From: LVI-A0039 sp033105485
GTDB lineage: Bacteria > Bacillota_I > Bacilli_A > UBA3375
Direction: 5' to 3'
Length of the DNA stretch: 36,158 nucleotides
NCBI GenBank assembly: GCA_033105485.1
Contig: CP136957.1
Coordinates: 1 to 36,158 of the forward strand
In this document: positions 26,197 to 36,158 of the stretch, one piece after another
Layout of the letters: each line of letters begins with the position of its first letter
Numbering within the stretch: position 1 is the stretch's first letter
The notes under the pieces: model-generated
The model's database searches: none
Told to the model about the DNA's origin: nothing
What the model saw: only the letters and a program-made list of their open reading frames with translations
Translations under genes and position numbers: made by a program

Positions 26197-27683
26197 TCTT
26201 TTCTTTTGTTCTTCTTCGATAACTTTCTTCCATTTTATTATTGTCTTTTTACTAATTCCTGATTGTTTTTCTAATTCTCTTAAACTTGCGTTTGGGTTCG
26301 AATCCAGTAATTCCCTAACTTGTTCTTCTTTAGATTTTCTACCATTGTTATCATCCCACTTGGTACCATTTTGAGATTGATTAAAGTCTCATCAATCTCA
26401 TCACTTCCATATGTGTCTCTTGTTTTCTACCATTTCGCTTATTCGCTGGCATTGGATATCCTGTTATCTTTTCTATCTCACTTCGAGGGTATGCTTTTAC
26501 ATCTTCTCCATAAAATGTTAAAGCTGCTAATACATCTTCTTGAGTAAAGGCTTCTTTATGTTCTGATTGATTAAAATACTCTAATGCATTAAAAGCATCT
26601 TTTTCAAGTTCTGAATATGAGATATTACACTTACTTGCAAATATTGCAAGGGCTAATATTTAAAGTACCTTTTCCCCTCAACTACACTAAAATCAAATAA
26701 TCTTTCTCGCTTATACCAATCATAATGCTCGATTCACTGGTTTATTCCAATGGTTGTATTTTCTTGCTGGTATCCCTTCAACTATTCTTGTTTGATACCA
26801 TTCTGGATACTTTATTTTTGCCTCTCCCATTGTCAAGGTTTGACTTTCTTCATCAATCGGTAATAGATCAATTCCATGTACATCACGTGCTATATTCTTT
26901 TGACTACTATTTATCCAGTTATTTATAGTTTCTAAAGTTAATCTTTCACCTATCTTAAATGCTGTCGCTCGGTAATTTTGACCTAGTTTTGTTGGTGTTC
27001 CTATCATTCTAAACCCTTGATTGATATTTTGATACTGAACTTCATCGCTTTTAAATGCAGTTGTACACCCCTCAACCATGTATGCCATGTCAAATGCCTT
27101 TTAAAGTTATTTAATCTTCTTCTCGTTTCTGGAAAGAGCTTAATTGGTTTATCTAAAAGATAGTATAAGTGGAATCCAGTTCCCGAATTAACTAATAAGT
27201 TGGTTGGATAAGCCACGTAGCATCTAATTCTAATCTTATAAGTAACTTTTCTAACATCCTAATATCTTCTACATAGTCTAAGTCCATAATCAGAGCATAC
27301 ATTTCACGTTCATTTTGACTAGTTCGATTCTTTCCAGCATAGACAAACCATTCGTTATTATTAAATTGTTATCCCTCTTCATTTTCAAGTACATAATCTA
27401 AATCAAGTCGATTATCCTTATGGCCAATTATTCGTTTAGTAATTGGTTTAACTCCTAAATTGTGAATCAGCATATTATATTTTTGATTCTCATAAGTATC
27501 CTTACCTGGTTCTTGTAATTTACCTATTGAAAAAATATCATTATAGACATCTTCTGCTAATACTTCTTCAAACTCATTTCGTAGATATTCATTCTTTTTT
27601 AAAAACAAATCAACATCACTTGAAAAAACATTATCAGATTCGATATCTTTTAGTTCAAAATTTAACTGTTCTAACTTACTCAA
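26188..27683 (-). pseudogene. Replication protein B, copy III/IV (frameshifted)
   Basis: Start TTG at 27683. Indels near 26389, 26661, 26723, 27077, 27193, 27341 and 27375 break a gene that is intact at 8078-9583. Confidence 0.85.
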
Positions 27684-27691
27684 AATTACCT

Positions 27692-27970
27692 CCAAAAAGT
27701 GCTACTAGGGGACGTATTATATCAATATGTTTTTTACACCACCTGAATTAATAAAAATATGACCTCTGATTAAGTCTTAATTATCTTATACCAATTATAC
27801 TCCAAAAAGTGCTACTAGGGGACGTATTATATCAATATGTTTTTTACACCACCTGAATTAATAAAAAAATGACTTCTGATTTGCTCTCTTTATTCTTAAA
27901 GTAATTATACTCCAAAAAGTAGCATTAGGGGACGTATTATATCAATACATTTTTTTTACCACCTAAAACC
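27692..27970 (-). repeat. repB promoter repeats, copy IV
   Basis: Units at 27692, 27802 and 27912, identical to copy II. Confidence 0.75.
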
Positions 27971-28132
27971 CCAAAAAATGACCTAATTTATCGGCCAGTT
28001 TAATATTAATATTAACTTTAGTTCTCATTTGTCGTTTTAAGGCTCATACTTCGCCATATTTTAGTCTTTTTAGCAATTATGACTAATTATGTATATTTTT
28101 AGAGAAATTGCTTAAACGGCATTTAAATGCGT

Positions 28133-28356
28133 TATAATTGATTAGTCCGAAAGGACACGGAGGATAACATGAAAGATTATCTCATGATAACTTAATGGAG
28201 GATAGCTAGTGCTTGCAGTTGTATTGCTGTTAGAACTAATTGTTATCATAGTACTACTTAAGTACTAACCCAACATTTGTTATCCTCCAGAACAAAATAA
28301 AAGCCCCCTGCTCGAACAGGGGGCTTTTTCCAACATTTGTTATCAAATGTATTATA
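28133..28356 (+). other. TA-like locus B, copy IV (intact)
   Basis: Leader 28169-28195, toxin 28209-28268, DR1 28270-28284, terminator 28299-28328, DR2 28330-28344, antisense -10 at 28351-28356. Confidence 0.7.
28209..28268 (+). CDS. Toxin B, copy IV
   Basis: Same peptide as 10109-10168. Confidence 0.65.
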   Translation: MLAVVLLLELIVIIVLLKY

Positions 28357-28362
28357 TCACGT

Positions 28363-28811
28363 TTATAAAAAATAGTCTTTTGTATTGTTCCACACATCTA
28401 TTTCTTCAACCATTGCTTCCTCTAACATTTTTGTTTCTACTAGCTCACAACTTTCTGTATCAGTATATTCATCAGATGTATAGTCATCGTTCTCATAGTA
28501 TCCATGGCTATATTCTTTCAGTTCTAAGCCCTGCTCTTCATTTGCTCTATATAGAATATCGTAACCCTCTTCAGGTGCCATACTTGCAACAAATATTGTA
28601 TCTACATACTTATCATTTTCATCACTCTGTAATAACACTCTAATATTGTCACCATCAGATCTGTATGACTTTGAATCGCTATCTTCATCTGCAGACATCA
28701 AATTATAATTATTCTGTTCTAAAAAATCACTTGCTTCTGTAAATGCTCCACTCCCAGTCCCACAACCAGATAATGTTAAAATAGCCAAACTTCCAATAAT
28801 TTTTTATTCAT
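28363..28811 (-). pseudogene. Lipoprotein gene, copy IV
   Basis: Identical to copy II, including the A6 frameshift. Confidence 0.7.
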
Positions 28812-28876
28812 AAATTCCTCTCCCTTTACTTTAGTTTATCACATCTTATTTCGCCTTAAAACTAAAGGTCTAAATA

Positions 28877-28932
28877 GGGGTGTAATCCGAAGGTAACTCC
28901 GAGGTATTGAATTACCACTCGGATTACACCCC
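28877..28932. repeat. Long 14-bp-arm hairpin, copy IV
   Basis: Same arms as 10777-10832. Confidence 0.7.
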
Positions 28933-29137
28933 AAGATTCACTTAACAATTGATAAATTGAAGGTGCTAAATTTTAGGATACTACCAAAATCACCATTTTT
29001 CAACACCTTCATCTTCAACCTATAATTTTATCTCTTATATTCCCCTCTTTAGATATTGAAAATACATCTCAAATTCAATTGACCTAATACCGTTTCAGAG
29101 TTATTATATTTGTATAAAATATTTGAGGAGGTGAAAT

Positions 29138-29266
29138 ATACCAACAACAGGAGAACACCCTAGAAACGGAGTTTACACTTGTACATCTTGTGGCCAAACA
29201 GTTACAATCAGTAATGGAGATACTATGCCACCATGTCCGAGATGTTCTGGAACAAACTTCAGATAA
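29138..29266 (+). CDS. Zinc-ribbon protein, copy IV
   Basis: 42 aa, ATA start, identical to 11038-11166. Confidence 0.65.
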   Translation: MPTTGEHPRNGVYTCTSCGQTVTISNGDTMPPCPRCSGTNFR

Positions 29267-30000
29267 ATTATTACGACTTACTAAATGTAAGTCTTGTATA
29301 ATTGAGCTTCTATAAACTAGTTGAATTATGCAAAACTTATGTTTGTGCAAGCTTGCACAGAACACTCTATTTTAGACTCAAAAAGTTGACAACAGGATAA
29401 GGGCTTGCACACGAAACGTGTGAAAAGGGGGATTTTTGCGGTGCAAACATCAGTCTTTATGGGCAAAAATCGACTTTTTACATTGACACACGAAATGGTA
29501 AATTTTTACACCTTGATTTTAGATGACTTTTCCAACTTGATTAGTCAATTAATCACATTTGATTAGTTCGCTAATCAACAAACCACTGGTTGGTCACTCG
29601 GTGACTAAATTTAGTTTTTCAATTTAGCCACCGAGTGACCAAAATATAATCATGCAGTTTAAAGACCACTTTTGACCACTTCTTCTCTCGTTAAAAAACG
29701 AAAAAATAGGCCGAAATTTTACATGCAGGATAAAGGACTGGTTCCAGTTTTGGCCACAACAAGGCGCAAAGCCCCTTGTTTACAAAGAAAATTAGTGGCC
29801 ATTATGCTGGCCATTTTTACTTTCTCCATTTTTTATAATGGCCTCCATTCACGTTATCCTTTTATTCATATAGAAAATTAGTGGCCATTACACTGTTTTT
29901 ACAATAAAACTGTTTTTTTCAATAATATTGTCTTATTTACTGCCCCCCCCCGATTTTTGCTATAATTTAAGGGAATTTATTATTTTATGAAAGGATTTAT
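29267..30000. repeat. Inverted-repeat region and C9 promoter, copy IV
   Basis: As 11167-11900, with small indels near 29508 and 29537. C9 at 29943-29951, -10 at 29961-29966. Confidence 0.6.
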
Positions 30001-31724
30001 ATGAATTTACAAAAATTATTTTTAATACCTTCAATGGCTCTTTTGATTTCTTCTTCCGTTGCCATTGATTTTAACGCTAGTGAAGTTCATACTACTAGCG
30101 AAATTATTTTTGAGCAAACTACTGATATTGTTTATGCTCCTGTTCATCCTACAAGTGAGGAAGTTGAAGCTGCTGCTGCTACCGATATAGTTACTTTTAA
30201 CGACGCTAACTTGGAGCAAGCTTTAGCTCACGATTTAGGGGTAGCCGTTGGAGATATTACTGTTGGCGATATGGAAACTTTAACTCACCTGTACTTGGAT
30301 TATAACTCTATCAGTGATATCACGGGATTAGAGTACGCTACTAATTTAACTTACCTGGACTTGGGTAATAACTCTATCAGTGATATTACTCCCCTTAGCG
30401 GACTTACTAATTTAACTTACCTGAACTTGAGTTCTAACTCTATCAGTGATATTACTCCCCTTAGCGGACTTACTAATTTAACTGCCCTGTACTTGGGTCT
30501 CAATTCTATTAGTGATATTACTCCCCTTAGCGGACTACTAATTTAACTTACCTGAACTTGAGTTATAACTCTATCAGTGATATTACTCCCTTAGCGGACT
30601 TACTAATTTAACTCACCTGTACTTGTATACTAACTCTATCAGTGATATTGCGGAGGACTAGCTCCCCTTAGCGGACTTTTTAACTTACCTGTACTTGTAC
30701 TAACTCTATCAGTGATATTACTCCCTTAGCGGACTTACTAATTTAACCTGTACTTGGGTAATAACTCTATCAGTGATATTACTCCCCTTAGCGGACTTAC
30801 TAATTTAACTGACCTGGACTTGGGTACTCAAACAATTAATTTAAAGATATTACTGTTAATAACAATGATGAATTATTTCACCCTATTATTGATATCGATG
30901 GAATAGCTCATCAAGTGTCGCTTGGCATTCCACAAGACGGTATTTTTTATATGATTGGAGATTGGAATATCTCCACTTCTATAGGTTCGGTAACTGACGA
31001 AGAGTTTCAGGGCCATATATATCAAAAAGTAACATATGAAGAATTAAGCTTACTTACTGGAACTGATAACGCTAGTACATATGAAGAAGTATCACTGACA
31101 GATGAAGATTTAATTACTTTATTTGAAGTGACTAACAGTGAAGAGTTAACTATTACCGTAAATCAATCAGCTATTGATTATTCTACTCCTGGCGACTACA
31201 CTGTTATCTTTACGGATACAGATGATAACGAGTTTACCGGATCATTAACTATTACTGATGTTTTACCTACACTTACAATTAATAACGATACAGTTACACT
31301 AGCAACTGGTAGTAGTTTAAATAACATCTTAGAGCAGTTAACTTACTCTGCTACTGAAATTACTGAGGGTGATTTAACAAGTTCAATTTCAATTGATGAT
31401 TCTGCAGTTGATTACTCAACAGCTGGAAGTTATGATGTGATCTTTTCTGTACAAGATGAAGAAGGTAATGAAGTTTCTAAAACTGTAACTGTAATTATCG
31501 AAGATGATAGTACTGAAGTTGTTAACCCTGAAACTCCAGATGTTTCTGACCCTGATGAAGTGACTAGCGAAGACTCTACTGACGAAGTTTCTACTGAAGA
31601 CTCTACTGATGATTTTAAAGAAATGTCTTTAGCTACTACTGGTGGAAAAATTATAGGAACACTTGCAGTTTTATTAGCAATTGTTATTGTTGCTTTAGGT
31701 TTAAAACGATTTATTAAAGAATAA
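30001..31724 (+). pseudogene. Internalin-like LRR surface protein, copy IV (one repeat lost, frameshifts)
   Basis: Intact up to about 30533. The LRR part is then scrambled: the seventh repeat is missing and GCGGAGGACTAGC replaces AC near 30650. The frame is normal again from about 30915 to the sorting signal. Confidence 0.85.
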
Positions 31725-31836
31725 TACTTCACACTCATTGTAAATATAATGTATGATATTTATACTCAATTAGTTTGAGGAGTTACACAAGACATGTTTC
31801 CCATTCTTAGTGTATAACTAAATTTTAATAATGTAA

Positions 31837-31860
31837 AAAGACTGTCAATAGACAGTCTTT
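31837..31860. terminator. Bidirectional terminator, copy IV
   Basis: Same stem as 13807-13830. Confidence 0.9.
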
Positions 31861-31868
31861 CTTTATGT

Positions 31869-33360
31869 TTATATCAATTCCTCATCGATTACTTTTTTCC
31901 ATTTTATAATCGTTGGCCTACTTATTCCTGATATCTTTTCTAACTCTCTTAAACTACTATTTGGATATTGCTTAAGCAATTCCTTCACCTGTTCTTTTTT
32001 AGGTTTACGGCCGTTATTGTCTCTCCAATTTGTACTCATAAGTTTATCCATATCTCTTTGTCTATTTCTAGCCAATGTTAAATGTACTTCTTGTTTTAAA
32101 CCATTTCGCTTATTCGCTGGCATTTGATACCCTGTTATCTTTTCTATCTCACTTCTAGGATATGCTTTCACATCATCTCCATAGAACGTTAAAGCAGCTA
32201 GTACATCTTCTTTAGTAAATGCTTCTTTATGTTTTGCCTTGTTAAAGTACTCTAAAGCCTCAAACGAATCTTTTTCAAGCTCAGCATACGGTATATACAC
32301 TTGCTTGCGAAAATTGCTAAAGCCAGTATTCTAAAGTAACGTTTACCCTCTACTACACTAAAGTCTAGTAACCTTTGGTCTTTATACCAATCATACAATG
32401 CCCTATTAACTGGCCTATTCCAATGATTATACTTTCTTGCTGGTATTCCCTCAACAATTCTTGTTTGATACCATTCTGGGTACTTCTCTTTAGCCTCGGC
32501 CATAGATAGTGTTTGACTCTTTTCAGATATCGATTCTAGATCAATTTTATGTACACTTTTGGCTATCGGCTGTTGATTACTATTTATCCATCTATTAATT
32601 GTCTCTAAATCAAGTCTTTCACCAATTTTGAATGCAGTTGCTCTAAATTCTTTACCTAGTTTTGTCGGAGTTCCTATCATTCTAAAACCTTGATTGATAT
32701 TTTGGAATTGTACTTCTTCATACTTAAAGGCCGTAGTACAACCCTCAACCCATGTATGCCATGTAAGGTGTCGTTTAAAGTTATTAAGTCTTCTTCTCGT
32801 TTCTGGAAAGAGCTTTATTGGTTTGTCTAAAAGATAGTATAAGTGAAACCCTGTTCCTGAATTAACAATGTATGTGGGTTGTATAAGCCAAGTAACTTCA
32901 GTTTCTAATCTAATTAATAAGTTTCTAGCATGTATAAATCTTCTACATAGTCCAAGTCCATAATAAGAGCATACATTTCACGCTCGTTTTACTTGTTCTA
33001 TTCTTCCCAGCATAAGACAGTCCATTAGTAATAATCAAATCATTATCCCACTCTTCATTATCAAGAATATAATCTAAGTCTAACTTACCATCTTTTTGGC
33101 CAATAATTCTTTTCTTGATAGGTTTATTTACCTAAATTGTGAATAAGCATATTAAACTTATGGTTCTCATAAGAAACTTTACCTACTTCTTGTAAACTTC
33201 CTATCGAAAATATATCATTATAGACCTCTTCAGCTGATACTTCTTCAAAGGAATTTCTTAAATATTCATTCTTCTTAAGAAACATATCTATATCTTTAAA
33301 GTAAACCCCATCTACATCAATCTCTGATAACCCTAAATTAAGTTGTTCTAATCTATCCAT
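31869..33360 (-). pseudogene. Replication protein A, copy IV (frameshifted)
   Basis: Indels near 32296, 32919, 32990 and 33126. Both ends are normal. Confidence 0.85.
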
Positions 33361-33369
33361 TTTAAACCT

Positions 33370-33536
33370 CCAAAAAGTAGCATTAGGGGACGTATTATAT
33401 CAATACATTTTTTTACCACCTAAAGTAATAAAAAAATGACTTCTGATTTGCTCTCTTATTCTTAAAGTAATTATACTCCAAAAAGTAGCATTAGGGGACG
33501 TATTATATCAATACATTTTTTTTACCACCTAAAACC
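33370..33536 (-). repeat. repA promoter repeats, copy IV
   Basis: Two units; the first is shortened by two bases. Confidence 0.75.
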
Positions 33537-33697
33537 CCAAAAAATGACCTAATTTATCGCCAGTTTAATATTAATATTAACTTTAGTTCTCATTTGTCGT
33601 TTTAAGGCTCATACTTCGCCATATTTTAGTCTTTTTAGCAATTATGACTAATTATGTATATTTTTAGAGAAATTGCTTAAACGGCATTTAAATGCGT

Positions 33698-33928
33698 TAT
33701 AATTGATTAGTCCGTAACGACTTTAAACTAGGAGGATAATATGAAAGATTATCTTATGATAACTTAATGGAGGGTAATCGGTGATAGCAGTATTATTATT
33801 GCTTGAACTAATTATTATCATAGTACTACTTAAGTACTAAACCTAAATTTATTATCCTCCAGAACAAAATAAAAGCCCCCTGTATCGAGCAGGGGGCTTT
33901 TCCTAAATTTATTATCAAATGTATTATA
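33698..33928 (+). other. TA-like locus A, copy IV (intact)
   Basis: Leader 33741-33767, toxin 33781-33840, DR1 33842-33856, terminator 33871-33901, DR2 33902-33916, then the antisense -10. Confidence 0.7.
33781..33840 (+). CDS. Toxin A, copy IV
   Basis: Same peptide as 15756-15815. Confidence 0.65.
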   Translation: MIAVLLLLELIIIIVLLKY

Positions 33929-33967
33929 TCATGCAAGATTTTATCTTGTATGATTTTCTTATTTTTA

Positions 33968-34069
33968 TTACCTGTTATTCTTCAAATAAGTATAAAGTAC
34001 CGCTACAAAAAGGAGCCACGTTACAATCTTACACAGCATTACAATTACTGCAATTATCTGAAATATCAT
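33968..34069 (-). CDS. 33-aa membrane peptide, copy IV
   Basis: Same as 15943-16044. Confidence 0.65.
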   Translation of the reverse strand: MIFQIIAVIVMLCKIVTWLLFVAVLYTYLKNNR

Positions 34070-34078
34070 ATTCCTCCT

Positions 34079-34684
34079 TTAATGTACAAATGTTTTAAGT
34101 TTGGTTCCATTGATTTTCCGAATATAGGGTTTGTGTTGAAGAACCTAACCCTCCCCAAGTGTATGAAATTTTATACTTAACTTGTTTACTACCACCAGTA
34201 AGTGTATCCTTTACATTTGAACAACCCACACAAGTATATGATTCATAATTCCAATTTGTTATATTACATACATTTCCAGAACGTTTGACCGTTACATAGT
34301 ATGATTGGAAAACAATTGGACCATACCAATATACTTTCCACGCTTGTGTTCCATAGTTTATATTGTATGAACCTCTTACATTTGATGTTACTGGCTCCAA
34401 TGTTAATGTTCCTAAATCTCCATTTTTATCCTCAACTATATATGTTTGTGTTTCTATTTTATTAAGATCAAAATCTATTTCTCATCTGCCTCAATTATAT
34501 CATTTGGATTCTCAATATCAGATTCTTCTACAAATTTGGGGACATTGACATCAACTCCATTAAATTCCATGCTTGTAACAGCAGCTTTATTTTGTGCATC
34601 TTCCCACACATCAGATGCACTTAATGGAACAACACTTATGAAAGTTATCATCATAACCATTAGGCCACTTATCATTTTCTTCAT
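34079..34684 (-). pseudogene. Secreted DUF5626-like protein, copy IV (frameshifted)
   Basis: One base gained near 34115, one lost near 34481, and CC displaced near 34605. Confidence 0.8.
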
Positions 34685-34816
34685 AAAACCTCCTATAATA
34701 AATTAACTACAAATAAATTATAACCTTTGGCACGAGCCACTTCAACAACACATAAATATATCATGTCAAATGAATTAAGCAACATACTATCATTTTATCA
34801 ATCTCTAGACTATAAC

Positions 34817-34938
34817 TTCAGCCCGCCAAAATTCCCTAATTTTGACATCAAAAGTGACTACATCACCTAAAACTTATGTTGTGGGGGTGTAGTCACTTTT
34901 TTTAGAGGGCTAAATTCTCGATGTTTTGGCGGGCTGAA
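34817..34938. repeat. 15-bp inverted repeats with inner hairpin, copy IV
   Basis: Both arms are complete. Confidence 0.75.
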
Positions 34939-34950
34939 CAAAATAAAATA

Positions 34951-35178
34951 GCGCCACTACACGCCACAGTATGCGCCATAGTTCGCGCTAGGGTTCGCGC
35001 CATTCGACGCGCTACCCCAAAATTAAAAAATGGCCGTACTAGTGGCTAGGGTAACGGCTAGGGTTGTGGCCAGGGTAACGGCCATATAAACGGCTATTTT
35101 CAACTATACAAAAACACTCGCACTACTCCGGTATCAACGAGTACATTAACGAGTAGTCTAACGAGTGTATCAGTGAGT
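34951..35178. repeat. Three 12-bp iteron families, copy IV
   Basis: GCGCYA 34951-35014, GGCYRK 35032-35097, ACGAGT 35137-35178. One extra A lies between families 1 and 2. Confidence 0.72.
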
Positions 35179-36158
35179 TCTTTTCTTTTGTTCTTCTTCG
35201 ATAACTTTCTTCCATTTTATTATTGTCTTTTTACTAATTCCTGATTGTTTTTCTAATTCTCTTAAACTTGCGTTTGGGTTCGAATCCAGTAATTCCCTAA
35301 CTTGTTCTTCTTTAGATTTTCTACCATTGTTATCATCCCACTTGGTACCATTTTGAGATTGATTAAAGTCTCTCATCAATCTCATCACTTCCATATGTGT
35401 CTCTCTTGTTTTCTACCATTTCGCTTATTCGCTGGCATTGGATATCCTGTTATCTTTTCTATCTCACTTCGAGGGTATGCTTTTACATCTTCTCCATAAA
35501 ATGTTAAAGCTGCTAATACATCTTCTTGAGTAAAGGCTTCTTTATGTTCTGATTGATTAAAATACTCTAATGCATTAAAAGCATCTTTTTCAAGTTCTGA
35601 ATATGAGATATTACACTTACTTGCAAATATTGCAAGGGCTAATATTCTAAAGTACCTTTTCCCCTCAACTACACTAAAATCAAATAATCTTTCTCGCTTA
35701 TACCAATCATATAATGCTCGATTCACTGGTTTATTCCAATGGTTGTATTTTCTTGCTGGTATCCCTTCAACTATTCTTGTTTGATACCATTCTGGATACT
35801 TTATTTTTGCCTCTCCCATTGTCAAGGTTTGACTTTCTTCATCAATCGGTAATAGATCAATTCCATGTACATCACGTGCTATATTCTTTTGACTACTATT
35901 TATCCAGTTATTTATAGTTTCTAAAGTTAATCTTTCACCTATCTTAAATGCTGTCGCTCGGTAATTTTGACCTAGTTTTGTTGGTGTTCCTATCATTCTA
36001 AACCCTTGATTGATATTTTGATACTGAACTTCATCGCTTTTAAATGCAGTTGTACACCCCTCAACCCATGTATGCCATGTCAAATGCCTTTTAAAGTTAT
36101 TTAATCTTCTTCTCGTTTCTGGAAAGAGCTTAATTGGTTTATCTAAAAGATAGTATAA
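35170..36158 (-). pseudogene. repB, C-terminal part (continues at 519-1 across the circle)
   Basis: Carries the helix-turn-helix end and central region of replication protein B. Two extra bases near 35400 (TCTCTCTTG for TCTCTTG) break the frame. It is open from there to the window end and joins base 1 in phase. Confidence 0.8.

Larger units (their letters stand above)
18131..27168. repeat. Plasmid unit copy III (indel-rich)
   Basis: Third copy, 9,038 bp. It is 28 bp shorter than copy II, by many one- and two-base losses and a few gains. The losses begin at about 19,585 and become dense after about 21,000. They break the surface protein, repA, the secreted protein and repB while both flanks stay identical, which is the signature of unpolished long-read consensus. 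Confidence 0.93.
27169..36158. repeat. Plasmid unit copy IV (indel-rich, one LRR lost)
   Basis: Fourth copy, 8,990 bp. It is near clean from 27,700 to 29,500. From 30,530 onward it is damaged, including loss of one 66-bp leucine-rich repeat and a short unrelated insertion at about 30,650. Its last bases join in phase to base 1 of the window, so the four copies close into a circle. Confidence 0.93.

Noticed and set aside
1..36158. Four diverging paralogous gene sets with pseudogenes, i.e. biological amplification
   Set aside because: Differences are almost only short indels without substitutions, concentrated in some copies, and the ends close in phase; error in a concatemer explains this better.

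Overview
The window is a small low-GC plasmid written four times in a row. A unit of 9,066 bp repeats head to tail as copies I (1-9064), II (9065-18130), III (18131-27168) and IV (27169-36158). The last base runs on in phase into the first, so the whole sequence reads as a closed circular tetramer of one circular plasmid. Copy II and the adjoining clean parts of copies I and III (about 2.8-18.7 kb) carry intact genes. The first 2.8 kb and most of copies III and IV carry many single- and dinucleotide indels that break the same genes. A long-read concatemer or imperfectly polished multimer is therefore more likely than four diverged gene sets. I annotate the clean copy fully and list the others as copies with their lesions.

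The host looks like a low-GC Gram-positive bacterium (Bacillota), probably of the Lactobacillales. This rests on strong GGAGG ribosome sites, TTG and GTG starts, extended -10 promoters, an internalin-like leucine-rich-repeat surface protein with a C-terminal sorting signal, a DUF5626-like secreted protein and a zinc-ribbon protein of Firmicute type. No chromosomal marker allows a finer call.

One unit reads, left to right: replication protein B (minus strand); three 110-bp tandem repeats, each with an extended -10 promoter; a type I toxin-antitoxin-like locus B (plus strand: 8-aa leader, 19-aa hydrophobic peptide, bidirectional terminator, short antisense RNA); a lipoprotein gene with a homopolymer frameshift (minus); a long hairpin; a 42-aa zinc-ribbon gene with an AUA start (plus); about 730 bp of inverted repeats; the surface protein gene (plus) with a C9 tract inside its promoter; replication protein A (minus); two more 110-bp repeats; toxin-antitoxin-like locus A (plus); a 33-aa membrane peptide gene and a secreted DUF5626-like gene (minus operon); an inverted-repeat/terminator structure; and three families of 12-bp iterons next to the end of repB.

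The plasmid looks like a fusion of two related replicons. Each rep gene is preceded by its own promoter repeats and divergent toxin-antitoxin-like locus, and a 291-bp stretch upstream of each is identical while the rep genes and toxins have diverged. Replication genes plus two addiction-like RNA modules form the maintenance backbone. The surface protein, lipoprotein, secreted protein and small membrane protein are cell-envelope cargo. No relaxase, resolvase, resistance gene, tRNA, rRNA or CRISPR array was seen. The most novel part is the pair of toxin-antitoxin-like loci: their architecture resembles pAD1 par, the peptide resembles Ibs in length and character, and the leader peptide plus long-range RNA pairing recall mok/hok.
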